The notes below the pieces were generated by a model. It was given only the letters and a program-made list of their open reading frames with translations. It did not search any database and was not told where the DNA came from. From Trametes villosa (taxonomy: Eukaryota; Basidiomycota; Agaricomycetes; Polyporales; Polyporaceae): DNA of 64,000 bases. Positions within the stretch are counted from its first letter, which is position 1. Each line of letters starts with the position of its first letter. Of the stretch, positions 47,309 to 59,000 are shown in pieces. The stretch lies in contig PUDQ02000033.1 in NCBI GenBank assembly GCA_002964805.2, positions 1,488,001 through 1,552,000 of the forward strand. Reading direction: 5' to 3'. Position numbers and translations under genes: made by a program.

Positions 47309-47676
47309 TCAGTCGTCGTGCAAGTCTTTCCAAGCCTGTTCGGTCTTCGCGCGCCTCTCTTTCGCATCCTCGCGGTTTTTGGTGGTGCGATCGATGCGCT
47401 ATAGAAGGCATGATTGAATGTTGCGCTGTGGGAATCGGCTGCGGGCTTACCTCTTTCCTAAGGCACATATTCAGGTCATGCTTGGCCCCGTTGCACGCCC
47501 CCGTCCAGCGCGACCAGCCGTTGGCGTGGCACGCATCAAGCGCCTGAATGAACTCCAGGCAGACTATGGGAATGCGATGAGTCAATGCCACGGAGTTATG
47601 CCGTGTATGGGTCCTGCAGCGACACGGCCGGTGGAGGATGCGAACCTAGCTTCTTCTCCGTTAACTGCGGGTGCAT
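47309..47676 (-). CDS. CMC2: COX assembly mitochondrial protein Cmc2
   Basis: Twin-CX9C intermembrane-space protein required for cytochrome c oxidase biogenesis. Three exons give about 77 residues. The short first exon MHPQLTEKKL joins in frame to VCLEFIQALDACHANGWSRW, then TGACNGAKHDLNMCLRKE, then RIDRTTKNREDAKERR and a lysine-rich tail ending LHDD (TGA at 47311-47309). Both motifs are intact: CLEFIQALDAC and CNGAKHDLNMC. The start MHPQL is typical for Cmc2. It is divergent from transketolase with 292 bp between start codons. Confidence 0.92.
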
Positions 47677-47917
47677 ACTGCTGTTCGGCGGTAACGCGAG
47701 CTATATCGATCGCAGTGAAGTTAGGAGGCCGGTGCGAGGCCGTAATGCGAGCACGCTGGACTGCGAGCGCGGCGAGAGGCGGTGAGCAGGGGACGGCGGA
47801 GGTGGTGGACAGAGGTCAAGAGGGTCGGACCGGGGCCGGGAGCCGGGGGAGAGTAGGCGCGCTGGGGAGGATGCCCGATTAGATATCAGCTCAGCCATGT
47901 CGTGACCGCAGACGAGG

Positions 47918-47924
47918 TATATAG
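47918..47924 (+). promoter_or_regulatory. TATA box of transketolase gene
   Basis: TATATAG 45 bases before the ATG at 47969, followed by a CT-rich leader. This is consistent with strong expression. Confidence 0.6.
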
Positions 47925-47968
47925 CGCGGTTTCTAAGCCCCCTCTCCCCTCCTCTCCCCATCCCCACC

Positions 47969-50843
47969 ATGTCCGGATTCACTGCCCACTCCGCGGACAA
48001 CATCGCCATCTCCACCATCCGCGCGCTCGCCGCCGATGTCGTGGGCAAGGCCAACTCCGGCCATCCTGGTGCGTAGCTCTTCGGACAAGGTTCCGCGCGC
48101 GGCGGACTGAACGATCCGCAGGGGCTCCGATGGGCATGGCCCCCGTCGCCCACGTCCTATTCACTCGGTGTGTTCTCTGACAAGCCCAGAGGCCATCCCG
48201 CTCACTCCGATGCCAGCTTCTTCAACGCGAACCCCAAGAACTCCAAGTGGTTCAACCGCGACCGTTTCGTCCTCTCTAACGGGTGCGTTGCGTCTTATTG
48301 CACGCGTTCTCCGTGATCTGATGGAGCGCGCCGTATCATAGCCATGCGTGAGTTTATCGCAAGTGCAGCACATTGCACCCTCACTTAACCCGCTCGGGTG
48401 CAGTTGCGCGCTGCAGTACATCCTGCTCCACCTTCTTGGCTACAAGCTGTCCCTGGAGGACCTCAAGCAGTTCCGTCAGCTCGGCTCTTTGACTCCTGGT
48501 CACCCTGAGGCCGGCCACACTGATGGCATCGAGGTCACCACTGGTCCCCTCGGTCAGGGTTTCGCAAACGGTGTCGGTCTCGCCATTGCGCAGGCGCACC
48601 TCGGCGCGACCTTCAACAAGGATGGTTTCGACCTGATCAACAACTACACCTACGGTGCGTTTCCTGTACGTGAAGCATCCTCCAGTAACTGATAATTTTT
48701 CCTACGTGAAGTCTTCACCGGTGACGGCTGCCTCATGGAGGGTGTCGCGAGCGAGGCTGCTTCGCTCGCCGGTCACCTGCAGCTCGGCAACCTGATCGCG
48801 GTGAGTGCCTGTGCGAATCCGAAGCCATGCACGCCTCCTGATTGCGTGATGTAGATCTACGACGACAACCGTGAGCATAGTTGCCTTGCGCTCAATGCCA
48901 AGCCCGGTTGAACTGACCCTGTGTAGACATCTCCATCGACGGTGACACCGCCGTGGCGTTCACCGAGGATGTCGAGAAGCGTTTCCAGGCATATGGCTGG
49001 CAGACGCTCCATGTCGACAACGGTGACAGGTATAGCAGCTTCTACATTGACGCTGAGCGTGCGTTGATCCTCTTGTAGCGACCTCGAGGGCATCTACAAC
49101 GCCATTGCTGAGGCGCGCAAGGAGAAGAACAAGCCTACGCTTGTCCGCCTCCGGACCACCATCGGCTTCGGCTCCAAGCTCCAGGGCACCCACGGTGTTC
49201 ACGGCGCTCGTACGTTGCGGAGTATCTCTTGACCCGTATACACCTGGGTAACATTACAACAACAGCCCTGAAGGCCGACGACATCGTGGCCCTTAAGACC
49301 AAGTTCGGTCTCCCCGGCGACCAGTCCTTCTACATCCCCCAGCAGACTTACGACGCATACCACGAGGTTGCTGCCCGTGGCGCCAAGCTCGAGGCCGCCT
49401 GGAACGACGCGCTCGCGTCATATGGCCAGAAGTACCCTAAGGAGTACGCCGAGCTGACGCGCCGCATCGCCGGCAAGCTGCCCACGGACTGGGAGAAGTC
49501 GCTCCCCGTCTACAAGCCCACGGACGACGCCCAGGCGTCCCGCAAGCTCTCCGAGATCGTCCTGAGCGCGATCGTGCCCGTCCTCCCCGAGCTCGTTGGC
49601 GGCTCCGCAGATCTCACTGGCAGCAACCTTACCCGGACGAAGACGATGGTGGACTTCCAGCCCGAGAGCACTGGCCTTGGCAGCTACAAGGGCACGTACA
49701 TCCGCTTTGGTGTGCGTGAGCACGGCATGGGCGCTATCGCGAACGGCCTGCACGCATATGGCGGTATCATCCCCTTCGTTGCGACGTTCATGGTATGTTA
49801 CGTTTCCCCGCTTGCCGAAACCTACGGCGCACCTAACGGGGCTTCGTAGAACTTCGTCTCGTACGCTGCGGGTGCCGTTCGCCTGTCGGCACTCAGTGGC
49901 CACCAGGTCATCTGGGTCGGTTAGTACACTCGCCGCTCACATGTCCCCACGCGTGCTCACCTCACCCCTCCCATCGATAATAGCCACGCACGACTCCATC
50001 GGCCTCGGCGAGGACGGGCCCACGCACCAGCCGATCGAGACGGCGGTGCACCTGCGCGCGATCCCGAACCTCGACTTCTGGCGGCCCGCGGACGGGAACG
50101 AGACGTCGGCGGCGTACCACTCCGCGCTCACGCGCACGCACACGCCCTCGGTGCTCTCGCTCTCGCGCCAGAACCTGCCGAACCTCGAGGGCTCGACGAT
50201 CGAGCGCGGGCTGAAGGGCGGCTACGTCGTGCACGAGACCGAGGGCGAGGACCTGACGATCGTGAGCTCGGGCAGCGAGGTGTCGATCGCGCTCGAGGCC
50301 GCGCAGAAGCTCATCGCGGAGGGCGTGAAGACGCGCGTGGTGTCGCTCCCGTGCTGGTCTGTCTTCGACCTCCAGCCGGCGGAGTACAAGCTCAGCGTGC
50401 TGCGCTCCGGCGCGCCCATCCTCGCCGTCGAGGCCCTCTCGGTACGTGCCTCGGTACCCTGCGTGGTTCGGGAAAATGGTTTCTTACCCTCGTGTGTTCG
50501 GTGTAGACTCTGGGGTGGCAGAAGTACAGCCACGAGGTGCGTTCTTACGTCCCGCTCACGTAGCCGGCCATCGATACTGAGGATCGTCGTGCAGCAATAC
50601 GGCCTCACCGGCTGGGGCGCTTCTGGCCCGTACAAGAAGGTCTACGAGAAGTTCGGCCTCACCGGGCCCAGTACGTCAATTCCGCACTGTGTCGGCTGTG
50701 ATCGCGTTCTTGACTGGTGTGGTCCCTTCATAGACATCGCGGCGGTCGGCAAGAAGGTCGTCGACTTCTACAAGAAGAAGGGCGGCGAGGTGATCTCGCC
50801 CCTGGTCAAGGCCATCGACACCATCGGTGGGGACCACATCTGA
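47969..50843 (+). CDS. TKL1: Transketolase
   Basis: Thiamine-diphosphate enzyme of the non-oxidative pentose phosphate pathway. About 685 residues in more than ten exons. Cofactor and substrate motifs match yeast Tkl1: [20 protein letters not shown] then [64 protein letters not shown] (ThDP motif), [69 protein letters not shown] and [16 protein letters not shown]. Exons are small near the 5' half: a 6-nt microexon (48342-48347) and a 16-nt exon at about 48854-48869 encoding IYDDN. The stop is TGA at 50841-50843. Confidence 0.97.
48342..48347 (+). other. TKL1: Six-nucleotide microexon of transketolase
   Basis: The hexamer CCATGC is flanked by a 59-nt intron (48283-48341, gtgcgt..catag) and a 56-nt intron (48348-48403, gtgagt..tgcag, branch-like ctcac). 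Joining AACGG + CCATGC + TTGCGC gives Asn-Gly-His-Ala-Cys-Ala, exactly the conserved transketolase segment whose histidine is His69 in yeast Tkl1. Confidence 0.85.
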
Positions 50844-51178
50844 TCGGCCGGGGGTTCTGAGGGGCTTTGGCGCATAATGGGTGATACGATAGAACGCAGC
50901 AGTCTGGTCGCTTGTATTTCTTCCGCTTTATAGAATGATCTTCGCTCTGCGACATCTAGTGGTCGGAAGGAAATGTGGGCTGGCTGGCCTGTAACCGTTA
51001 TTCCGTGAAGGCATGCAGTCGCGGTCGGCCGACGCCGGTGATATAGCACGCCTCTGATTGGCCCAGGAAGACCAACGCGAAAGTTCGGGCAGAGGTCCAG
51101 GGTGGCGGCGAACGAAGTGCATTAGGCGACAAGACAGATGCTCGTCTGCTATAGTGGTGGTCCGTGTAGGGTGGACGT
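50844..51178. other. Convergent 3' flanks, transketolase / QCR7
   Basis: About 335 bases between two stop codons. Nothing else recognised. Confidence 0.4.
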
Positions 51179-51730
51179 CTACTTCCTCCGCTCGACCGCA
51201 ATAGTGTCCCACTTGGCACGCTCGAGATCCTCCTTCACGACATCCTCAACGAGGGGCTTGAGGTAGCGGACATCCTGTCACGGAAGCGGGTCAGCACGCG
51301 ACAGTTGGCGCGGATTTATCGTTGCGTACCTCCTCAGCCTTGAGCCACTGGTCCTTCGGAAGGTTGTCGTGGAGGACGCTGCACTGGGACGCACGCTTAA
51401 AGCGGTAGGCACGGTCGTACTCCTCGCGAGGAGTCAGGCGCGCCAGTGCCTGATTATATGGTCAGAATGCAAGCTAGAGCTTGGATAAAACGTGTACTCA
51501 CCCGCTCAACATCGGGGCGCTCCTCAACGACTGCACGAACACCGTTCACCACGCTGCAGAGAACCCGGGGAGAAAAGGGACGTACGGAGGTCGTCGTACT
51601 TCAAGCCGACTTTTCTGTGGCCGGCCACGTTGGCATACCAGTCGGAGACGGGCTTGAACCACTGGTAGAGGGTGCGGTTCCGGCGGATGAGGGGCGCGAG
51701 GGATACACCGAGGGGGCCAGCGATGGTCAT
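51179..51730 (-). CDS. QCR7: Cytochrome bc1 complex subunit 7 (14 kDa)
   Basis: Matrix-side subunit of ubiquinol-cytochrome c reductase (complex III). About 129 residues, near yeast Qcr7 (127). The N-terminal exon MTIAGPLGVSLAPLIRRNRT contains WFKPVSDWYANVAGHRKVGL and KYDDL. The next exon must use the downstream acceptor (..cgtgcag) to give LVEERPDVERALARL; the upstream one at ctgcag would place a stop. Then PREEYDRAYRFKRASQCSVL, LPKDQWLKAEEDVRYLKPLV and a charged tail ending ERRK. TAG lies at 51181-51179. Start chosen at 51730, since no earlier in-frame ATG exists. It is divergent from NDK1 over about 250 bp. Confidence 0.93.
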
Positions 51731-51897
51731 CGTCGTCAATGTCTATGCAGCGTTGCTCGTTGGGCGCCGGCGCCTCGGTGCGCCCCGCGAGTCCGCCCGG
51801 CCGTGCTTGGCCGTGTTTGCGCGCGGTGGCGGGCCCACTCGCCGCGCTGCCCGATTTGGCAGCGATTAGCAGACTGCTAAAGATCGAGGCAGCGATG

Positions 51898-51904
51898 TAT
51901 AAAA
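51898..51904 (+). promoter_or_regulatory. NDK1: TATA box of NDK1
   Basis: TATAAAA 75 bases upstream of the ATG at 51979, followed by a CT-rich leader. An in-frame ATG at 51895 overlaps the box and is therefore probably not transcribed. Confidence 0.65.
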
Positions 51905-51978
51905 CATCGCTCCTCGTCCTCGCCCTCCTCCACCTCTTCCTCTTCTTCCACCTCCCCCAGCCAGCTCCCACCATCGCC

Positions 51979-52684
51979 ATGTCTGTCTCCGAGCGCACCT
52001 ACATCATGGTCAAGGTGCGCACACCGCGCCGCGCGCGCCCCCGCGCGCCGGCCCGATCACTCTGGCAGCAGCGGTACTGAACGCGCGCGACTTTGTGCAG
52101 CCCGACGGCGTCCAGCGCGGGATCGTCGGCAACATCATCGGCCGCTTCGAGCAGCGTGGCTTCAAGCTCGTCGCCCTCAAGCTCGTCCACGCCACCCCCG
52201 AGCACCTCGAGAAGCGTGCGTCTGCCTCGATCTCCACCGCTAGCGCGAATCTAATCAGCAGGACGCGTCTGCAGACTACGCTGACCTCAAGGGCAAGCCC
52301 TTCTTCCCCGGCCTCATCAAGTACATGGCTGCCGGCCCCGTCGTCGCCATGGTCTGGGAGGGTCTCGATGCCGTCAAGACCGGCCGTGTCATGCTCGGCG
52401 CGACCAACCCCCTCGCGTCCGCCCCCGGTACGTTCATTGCGCCTATGACTACCCCGCATATATTCATGTATGTGTAGGCACTATCCGTGGCGACTTCGCG
52501 CTCGCTGTCGGCCGCAACATCTGCCACGGCTCTGACTCCGTCGAGAACGCCGAGAAGGAGATCAAGCTGTAAGCACGCCCTTGCTCCCTTCTGTGGGCAG
52601 CTCTTTAATATGTTCAACCACAGCTGGTTCCCCGAGGGCACCGTCCAGTACGTCAACGACCAGGCCAAGTGGATCTTCGAGTAG
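51979..52684 (+). CDS. NDK1: Nucleoside diphosphate kinase
   Basis: Transfers the gamma phosphate between nucleoside tri- and diphosphates through a phosphohistidine. Five exons give about 150 residues. Motifs: [95 protein letters not shown] and the active-site His in [18 protein letters not shown]. The C-terminus is [22 protein letters not shown] at 52682-52684. An open frame continues upstream to ATG 51895 and would add a hydrophobic leader, but it overlaps the TATA box. I therefore use 51979. Confidence 0.96.
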
Positions 52685-55600
52685 ATGCGTCTAGCAGGGA
52701 AGAAGTCGAGAGCAACATCTGTATAAAACCCGGCTCAGCATGTAGTCTAGAAGCATACGCGCAAGCCCATGACCTCACGTCTTATCTTGGAGCCGCGTGC
52801 CGTCGGAGTCGTGCGTTCTCTCGCACATTCTGCCGAAGAACCCTAGGGAACGAACGTGTCATCTACACACGGGGTGTCGAGGCTATCAGCATCTATCGTC
52901 GTCTCCTACACGGGCGTGAAGGGCAAATCCCTGGTCGTCGCGACAAGTGATACGAACGGCCTGCGCGGGTGGCGGATGCCCTCATCCCGAGCGCAACTGT
53001 GGTCAGCCAACCTCCACTAACCGCGTTCAGTATAGATGCTCTCAGTATGCAACCGCGCTGAAATTACTGCCGTATCGGCCGCTTAGTCTGCTATGAATTT
53101 GTCAACTCTTCTATGCTTCGTTCGAAGATGAGATAAAATCCTTGACTCAGCTTGCAGGTGGCTATGCATGTATACATTCACTAAGAAGTGGAGATAGATG
53201 CAGGGACTTACCAACACCTCTTCTTTCTCGCAGAACCGCCACCCAGCAGGTTGCCCATTTGTCCCGTACCCATGCGGACGCCGCATTTTTCGAACCATCA
53301 AGATGTCGTGTCGGTGTCGCAACGAGAAGATACGTGGTATAGCGCATGGTTTCTGTCCGGTACTGCTGCGTGGCCCGGACCGCTGGATCCTTCGGAGTGG
53401 CCAAGTTGCACCATACAGGGTGCAGCTCCATTGGCAATACTGTGCGTCTGCCCCAATTTGGACGTGTTGACTCTTCTGAATGGCGCACAGCGTTCCTAGC
53501 CCTCCCAAACGCCCGCCCGCTTTCCCATACTCACCTTTGTCATGCCGAGGACCCTTGGGCGACCACATTCACCCGCACGTACGCATGCTTGTCCTGGCGT
53601 CCAACACCACTGCGATCTAGAAAGGTTGATTCCACGTCCAGCGTCCCTAAGCACCAATCCACCGACGTCTGCTTCTGTCCAACTCCTCCGCAAACGCTCC
53701 CAATCCGCCGCCGCCGCCATCGGTACCATGCGCTCCCGCGCCTCCCTTCCCGTCGATGGCGACAGCGACGAGGGCGCGCCGCCCAGCGTAGTCCAATCAC
53801 CTCCACCGCCTCCCGCCCTCGCCAGCAGCTCGCCCATGCGTCTTGCGCTGTTGCGGTCACGGACCCTTGATGCTCGACTCATCGAGTCTCCTGGAGCAGC
53901 GCTGGCCCGCCCGAGGCTCGCGCGGGATCGCACGCCCCAGCGGTTTTCGGCGGCGCCGTGGCACTGTGAGCGAGACGCGAAGCTAGGCCGGGCGTCGGCG
54001 TCTCCCTTCCCGCACTTGGGCGCGCAAGGCACGCGGGGCATCCTCAGTGCCGCGGCGCTCGGCGAGGTTGAGCTTTCCTGGGCCGAGTCCCAAGCAGTGT
54101 GTGCGGGGGCGCCGCCGATCCCGCAGCGAAGCCCACGCGAGAATAGATTGGCGGTGCGCCTCGATCGCATACCCAGGCTGTGTTCCTCCGACTGCCTAAC
54201 TGTCGCGGGGAACGCACCCGAATCTCCGCTCGTCTGCGGGCGGCTCCAAATAGCCGTGTGTTTGCAGCGGCGCAGCTTGGTCTGCAAGCCCGTTGACTCC
54301 AGCTTTCCGGGTGCGTCTTCGTCCGCACCGCATCCTAGTTCCTGCTCGCCGATCCTCCTCGGGTATTGCGTCTTGCTATTGACAATCAGCGGCGCTCGGG
54401 GGCCGGACACGGGTGGGTCGGTAGAGCGGTGATACGCCGTCCACAACTGGGATAGAACGCAGCGGTAGGGGTCCGCTACCGCCGCCGCACATATGTAATC
54501 TTTGCTGACTAGTTCTCTGCGCCTCCTCCAGGCGGTACGCTGGTATCCCGAGGGGATAGCGTATGGATGGCGTGTAGGATCGGCGGCCAGCGGGTGGGGG
54601 CCGTGCCGCTGGGGCGACGAGTTGGTGCGCCGGACGCGCGGGGGGCCAAGGGGCGGCTTGGGGGCCCCGAGGCGCACGCTAAGGCACAGGGCGCTGGCGA
54701 GGTCGGCCGGGGTGGGGACGAGGGGATAGCAGTGCGCACTCGACGAGGACCAGAAGGAAGCTTTCCAAAACAGCGCAGTGCAACGTTTGTCCAGCCCCCA
54801 GCGCGCTCCCACCGCTACACAAATAAGCACGGTGAGGGCAGGGTCGCGTTTACCGCACCCACGGGAGCGGAAGCTCGTCAGGTCCAGGTTCGAGAGCCGC
54901 TTCGTGCGCGGCAATTGTAATCTAGCCGAGTCGATGAGTAGTGACGAGTGTTCTGTGCGTCTCGATACGCTGGGGAGTGACTCTGCTGCCGTGTAGGGTA
55001 TGGTCCCCGTCTCCCTAGATGGGCTTTCTTGGGGAGGTTGCTAGTGCCGACCAAAAGATTTTCGGTCGGGTTGCGTCGGAACGTGGAGCGATGGTTATGA
55101 ATTACACGGGAGCTGCGCGTGGTTTCTTACATGCGATGTTGTTTCTCCCGTATTCGGTGGCGTATCTGAGGACGTTCTCATCTTTTCGACGTGCTTCCGA
55201 ATTTCAAAGCATATCGTATGTACACAAGAGCAGGGTACGCTCGGCAGGGGAGTGGTACAACACGGCTATTCGTGACATGGCAAGTCGAGATCGGGATCTA
55301 TTTACTGATACACGTATGACAGATGGTGCGAATAACAATAACGGCTAGCAGGTGTAGAGCACGGTGACAGCGAAGGATATGTACAACGTAAGTACGCCGT
55401 CCACCTGGGTAGGTTTTGGCTGCCCGGCGGCAGGGGATGATAGACCGCAACATCGAAGCTGCGGTTGAGAATTATAGGGGGGTCCTCAAATACATCCTTT
55501 CGGTCCGTTCTTGCGGCGCGAAGGGTGGTACATGTCGGTCTAATATGACAGGGCTGTCGATCCGACAGAGCGGCGGTTCTACTAGGAACAATCGTTAGTG

Positions 55601-55730
55601 AAAGATCCGGGAGTGTAAAAGTAGCATCTCCACCTACGCGCCGGTCTGGATAAATCATGATAAGTAGATCCTCGTCGGTGGTGCTCATCCGTGTAGCAGT
55701 TGATTCAACGTCAGGACGTGTGGTCTTGAG
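52685..55730. other. Gene-poor region, left part
   Basis: About 3 kb after NDK1. Its core (53.5-54.9 kb) is open on both strands over long distances: a 296-codon plus frame and a 472-codon minus frame overlap. Neither shows a family motif. A stretch at about 53728-53900 reads MRSRASLPVDGDSDEGAPPS then a Pro-run, which looks like a disordered fungal protein start, but nothing supports its continuation. 52.7-53.5 kb and 54.9-55.7 kb hold only short frames. Confidence 0.4.
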
Positions 55731-56035
55731 CTATAGACCTGAAACGCTGGATGAACGGTGAGTTTCGCGTACAATGCTGGCAGCCGGGCGTGATGAAACT
55801 TACAAGTGCTGCAATCGTCCCAGAAGAGCAGGCACGATGCTCCGAGGATGAAGATGGCTCCCGCAACGGCGAGCGCGAGGACGAAGCAGATGGTGGAAAG
55901 AAGCGTGACATCCTCCGGCTCGGCCTTGAACTCGGGGTGCTCGTACAGCTTCAAGGAACGCATGCCGGGTTGCAGAGGACGAGAGAATGAATATGCTGCG
56001 CGCGGCGTGTGGTATGGCGGCGGACCCCTGTGCAT
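55731..56035 (-). CDS. Small single-pass membrane protein
   Basis: Two exons encode about 79 residues; family not recognised. The N-terminus MHRGPPPYHTPRAAYSFSRP is Pro/aromatic-rich. Then MRSLKLYEHPEFKAEPEDVT leads into one clear membrane segment (LLSTICFVLALAVAGAIFIL) and GASCLLFWDDCSTCL, with three cysteines near the end. The intron starts gtaagt and ends gtttcag, and is followed almost at once by TAG (55733-55731). A TATATAG element lies 33 bases upstream of the first ATG. With so short a leader, translation could begin at the second Met (55963). The evidence is composition, splice signals and promoter placement, not homology. Confidence 0.55.
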
Positions 56036-59000
56036 GCGAGCTGAAGAGATGGGCAGGGCCCCGCACCCTATATACCACGCACAGACGCTGCACCGGAGGT
56101 CAAGATTTGCGCAAGCGTCCAACATAGCGCCGGGGAAGCGCCAGCCGCTGGGGACCATCCGGTGCTGCATAGGGACGATGGAACGCGCGCGGGACGCTAA
56201 GGGGAATCCTGCCGGGCGCAGGATCAACTGTGCTGCATTGCAACCTGCCCCGCCATCGCTCGCCCCGTCTCTCCTTGATCGAGATGTTTTCTGGAAGGTC
56301 TTCGCCCGGGACGCGAAGCTAGCTGATTACCTCCGGCACGCTCGGACGTACTGTCAACGCCGACCGGTGCCTTCTTGGGTTTTCCTCCGGAGACTAGCCA
56401 CTTCCCAGGATGTCGGGGACTGCAGCCGGCGAGCCTCGTAGAGGGCGAGGGGTAGCCCGAAGGTGAGTGCTCGTCATGCATGATCAAACCTGGAGGGGCC
56501 TCATAACAGCGGGCGCCGTTATGGCGCTAACAGGGTCAAGCCATCGGGAGGATCCGCCACCTCTATATACAAATGCAGAGCAGTCAGTGCATGAACTACC
56601 ACGATAGAAGTAGTGATAGCGGCACCGGGACGCTGAGGTTGGTTCGCGAGTGTCAGGGGCATTGGAAGCATTGTAAGGTGCCACCATCCATGGCGCCTGG
56701 CTCACCGTGTATAGCGTACTTGTCCCCAGTCTACAAGCAGGGTCCAATATCACGAGGATGTCACCGACGCTCGGGGGAGGTTGAGGTTGTTCGTGACAGA
56801 GATGTTCCCACATACGCGATTCCCGTCTTCGATCATTCTGCACCATTGACAGGACCCTGGGTTCTGGAAGGGAGGTTGAGTGGAACGTCATCGTAGTACA
56901 GGAGTGCTCTCACAAGGGGACTTCGGGTCGAACATTCGCCGTTGTAGAGTTGCCACCCTGGGAGATCGGGAAGCGACTTGAAACAGACCTCGCCCGCATG
57001 CGCTATACCACTCCACACCACGGCGGTGACGGGGCAACGGTGCTTTGCCGCCCTGCCCAGCGGTTGAAGAGTATGTAAACAATCAGATATGTTCATTTTC
57101 AGGGAGAGGGGGATAAATACCATCGAGCCTGCTCTCGCAAGTACTGGGGATTGGTGTAGGAATGGGGATGGGCCGATCCAAAGGATCCAGAAGCTCCGTA
57201 GCACGGAAGACGACTTCGTAGAGCGCTGCGTCCCTAGTGCCGCGCTAGATAGGCAGGATCGACGCCGGATGCGCAGCGTCCCGAGCAGTGACAGGCACTG
57301 GGCGACAGCGTCATAGAGTCGCAACCTCCGTTGAGCGGGGGGTGTTCAATACAATGCAGCTACGCCTGTGAGTATTTGTGTGCGTCAATCACCACCTATG
57401 ACAGTCTCGACATCGGGGAACGAGCGACGCACCGGGCAAGAATAAGCTGTCCCTCGCACTTCTTGTTGGGATCCTCCCAGTCGGTTTGAGAGGGGACGTC
57501 AGCTCGGGTACGAGCCCGCCCCCCTCTCTAGCCGACAGTCAGCTGGCTTCGCCATGCTACGAGGTTATTATGGCATGCGACTAGCTCATACGTCGGTGGA
57601 CCCGATGCGCCTTTGTGCCTTTGTGGCATGTCTCTATAGCACGGATCACGCAGGCTCCCGCCAGTGTCGTGCCGTCCGGCATAGTTAGTCTTGGGCGCCA
57701 CAGCACTACCGTTCACGGGCGCAGAGCTGGGACACCACATCTGGAGAGGTTTCGTGACTGCGCTGGGTATGTGGTCGTCGAAGGCAAGGCGCGTCGCCCG
57801 CGAAGCGTGCGGGCAGCGCGCGCTGCGCAACGAGCGCCGTTGAAAGGATCACTCGGGCACACAGCGGGAAACAGAGCAATCTCAACTGTGCGCGCCGAGT
57901 GCCTCCTTCCAAGCTGTCGAGACTGACCGTATCGGCCACCAAGGCGGGCTTGAACCAGCAGGGTCCCTCAGGCTATAATTCCCTGGACCAGCACTGGGGC
58001 GCTACCGTCGGGGTGCCTGTATGCGCTCGTCCATCAGCGCGATGCTGAATCGCACGCGCCAGCCTCTGCCTAGAGCGATTTAAGCCCGACCTGGTCGCGT
58101 CGTTGCACCGCTTCATGGCGACAAACGTCAGTGCACTGGTGATGCGCGGCCCAATTCACACGTTGACAGGCGTACCATCGCAGCCACTGCGCCCATGCAA
58201 ATCCCGCCCCAGCCGCTAGCCCCGAGCCCGAGGACTCGTGGATCCCTCCCTGATGGTGGCGACACCGCGCCGGCGGGGCATCGACATACTATACACCCTG
58301 AAACAAAGGCTTCAGCGGTTGGGATGCATACGCCGGCGCGTTGCGGGCTACGATGAGGCAGCGACTTACTACGGGGCTTCGGCCGAGGGGAGAGTTGGCC
58401 GAAGCGGACGCAACTTCACCGCCCTGTTTGCTGCACAGAATCTCGTGAGCTGGAGTATCGTACTGCATGCAGCCCAATCTGAGGTATACGCAGTCTGCCT
58501 GAGGACACCGCATTCCGCCTTGTCGGATAACTGCCGCTGCGCGCGCAGTTGCCAGCGTCGACATCGCTGATCTTGGCGGGCTATTGCGCAAAGGAGTGCC
58601 TTGCAACGCCCATGCAGCCGTACAGAAGGCTCGGAGGGTTGTGGCCACTGTCCATTGGAGCGCTGTTATAGCATCGTGGGCTGGATGCATTGCCAGTCCT
58701 GAAGTGAGGCACATATCAGTAGCATGTCCGGATTGAGACCTATTGAGACTCCTCCGTCCGTAAAACTCACCGGTACTGAGGACCAATAGTAACACTCGAT
58801 TCGTTTTCCTACCGCAAGGCCAACGTTCGCTGGCCACGCAACATCGCGAGCACCCAGAGTCAGCAACATGACGGAGGTTGTGGTGTGGTACTAAGCTCAG
58901 TTTAGTAGGCGTCGCTGCGGCCGGAGCCCCCTCAAACTTAGAGTCCGCGACCCCGCTGGATCGGCTGCACAGCTTCCGGCATCTTCGACTTGCCCGACTG

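Noticed and set aside
51895..51978. N-terminal signal-like extension of NDK1
   Set aside because: Its ATG sits at the TATA box, so it is probably not transcribed.
53496..54914. 472-codon minus-strand frame opposite a 296-codon plus-strand frame
   Set aside because: Neither has recognisable domains; simultaneous openness on both strands suggests base-composition effects. Kept only as part of the region description.
54860..54920. Possible tRNA B-box aggttcgag on the plus strand
   Set aside because: Lacks the following consensus bases and a cloverleaf.
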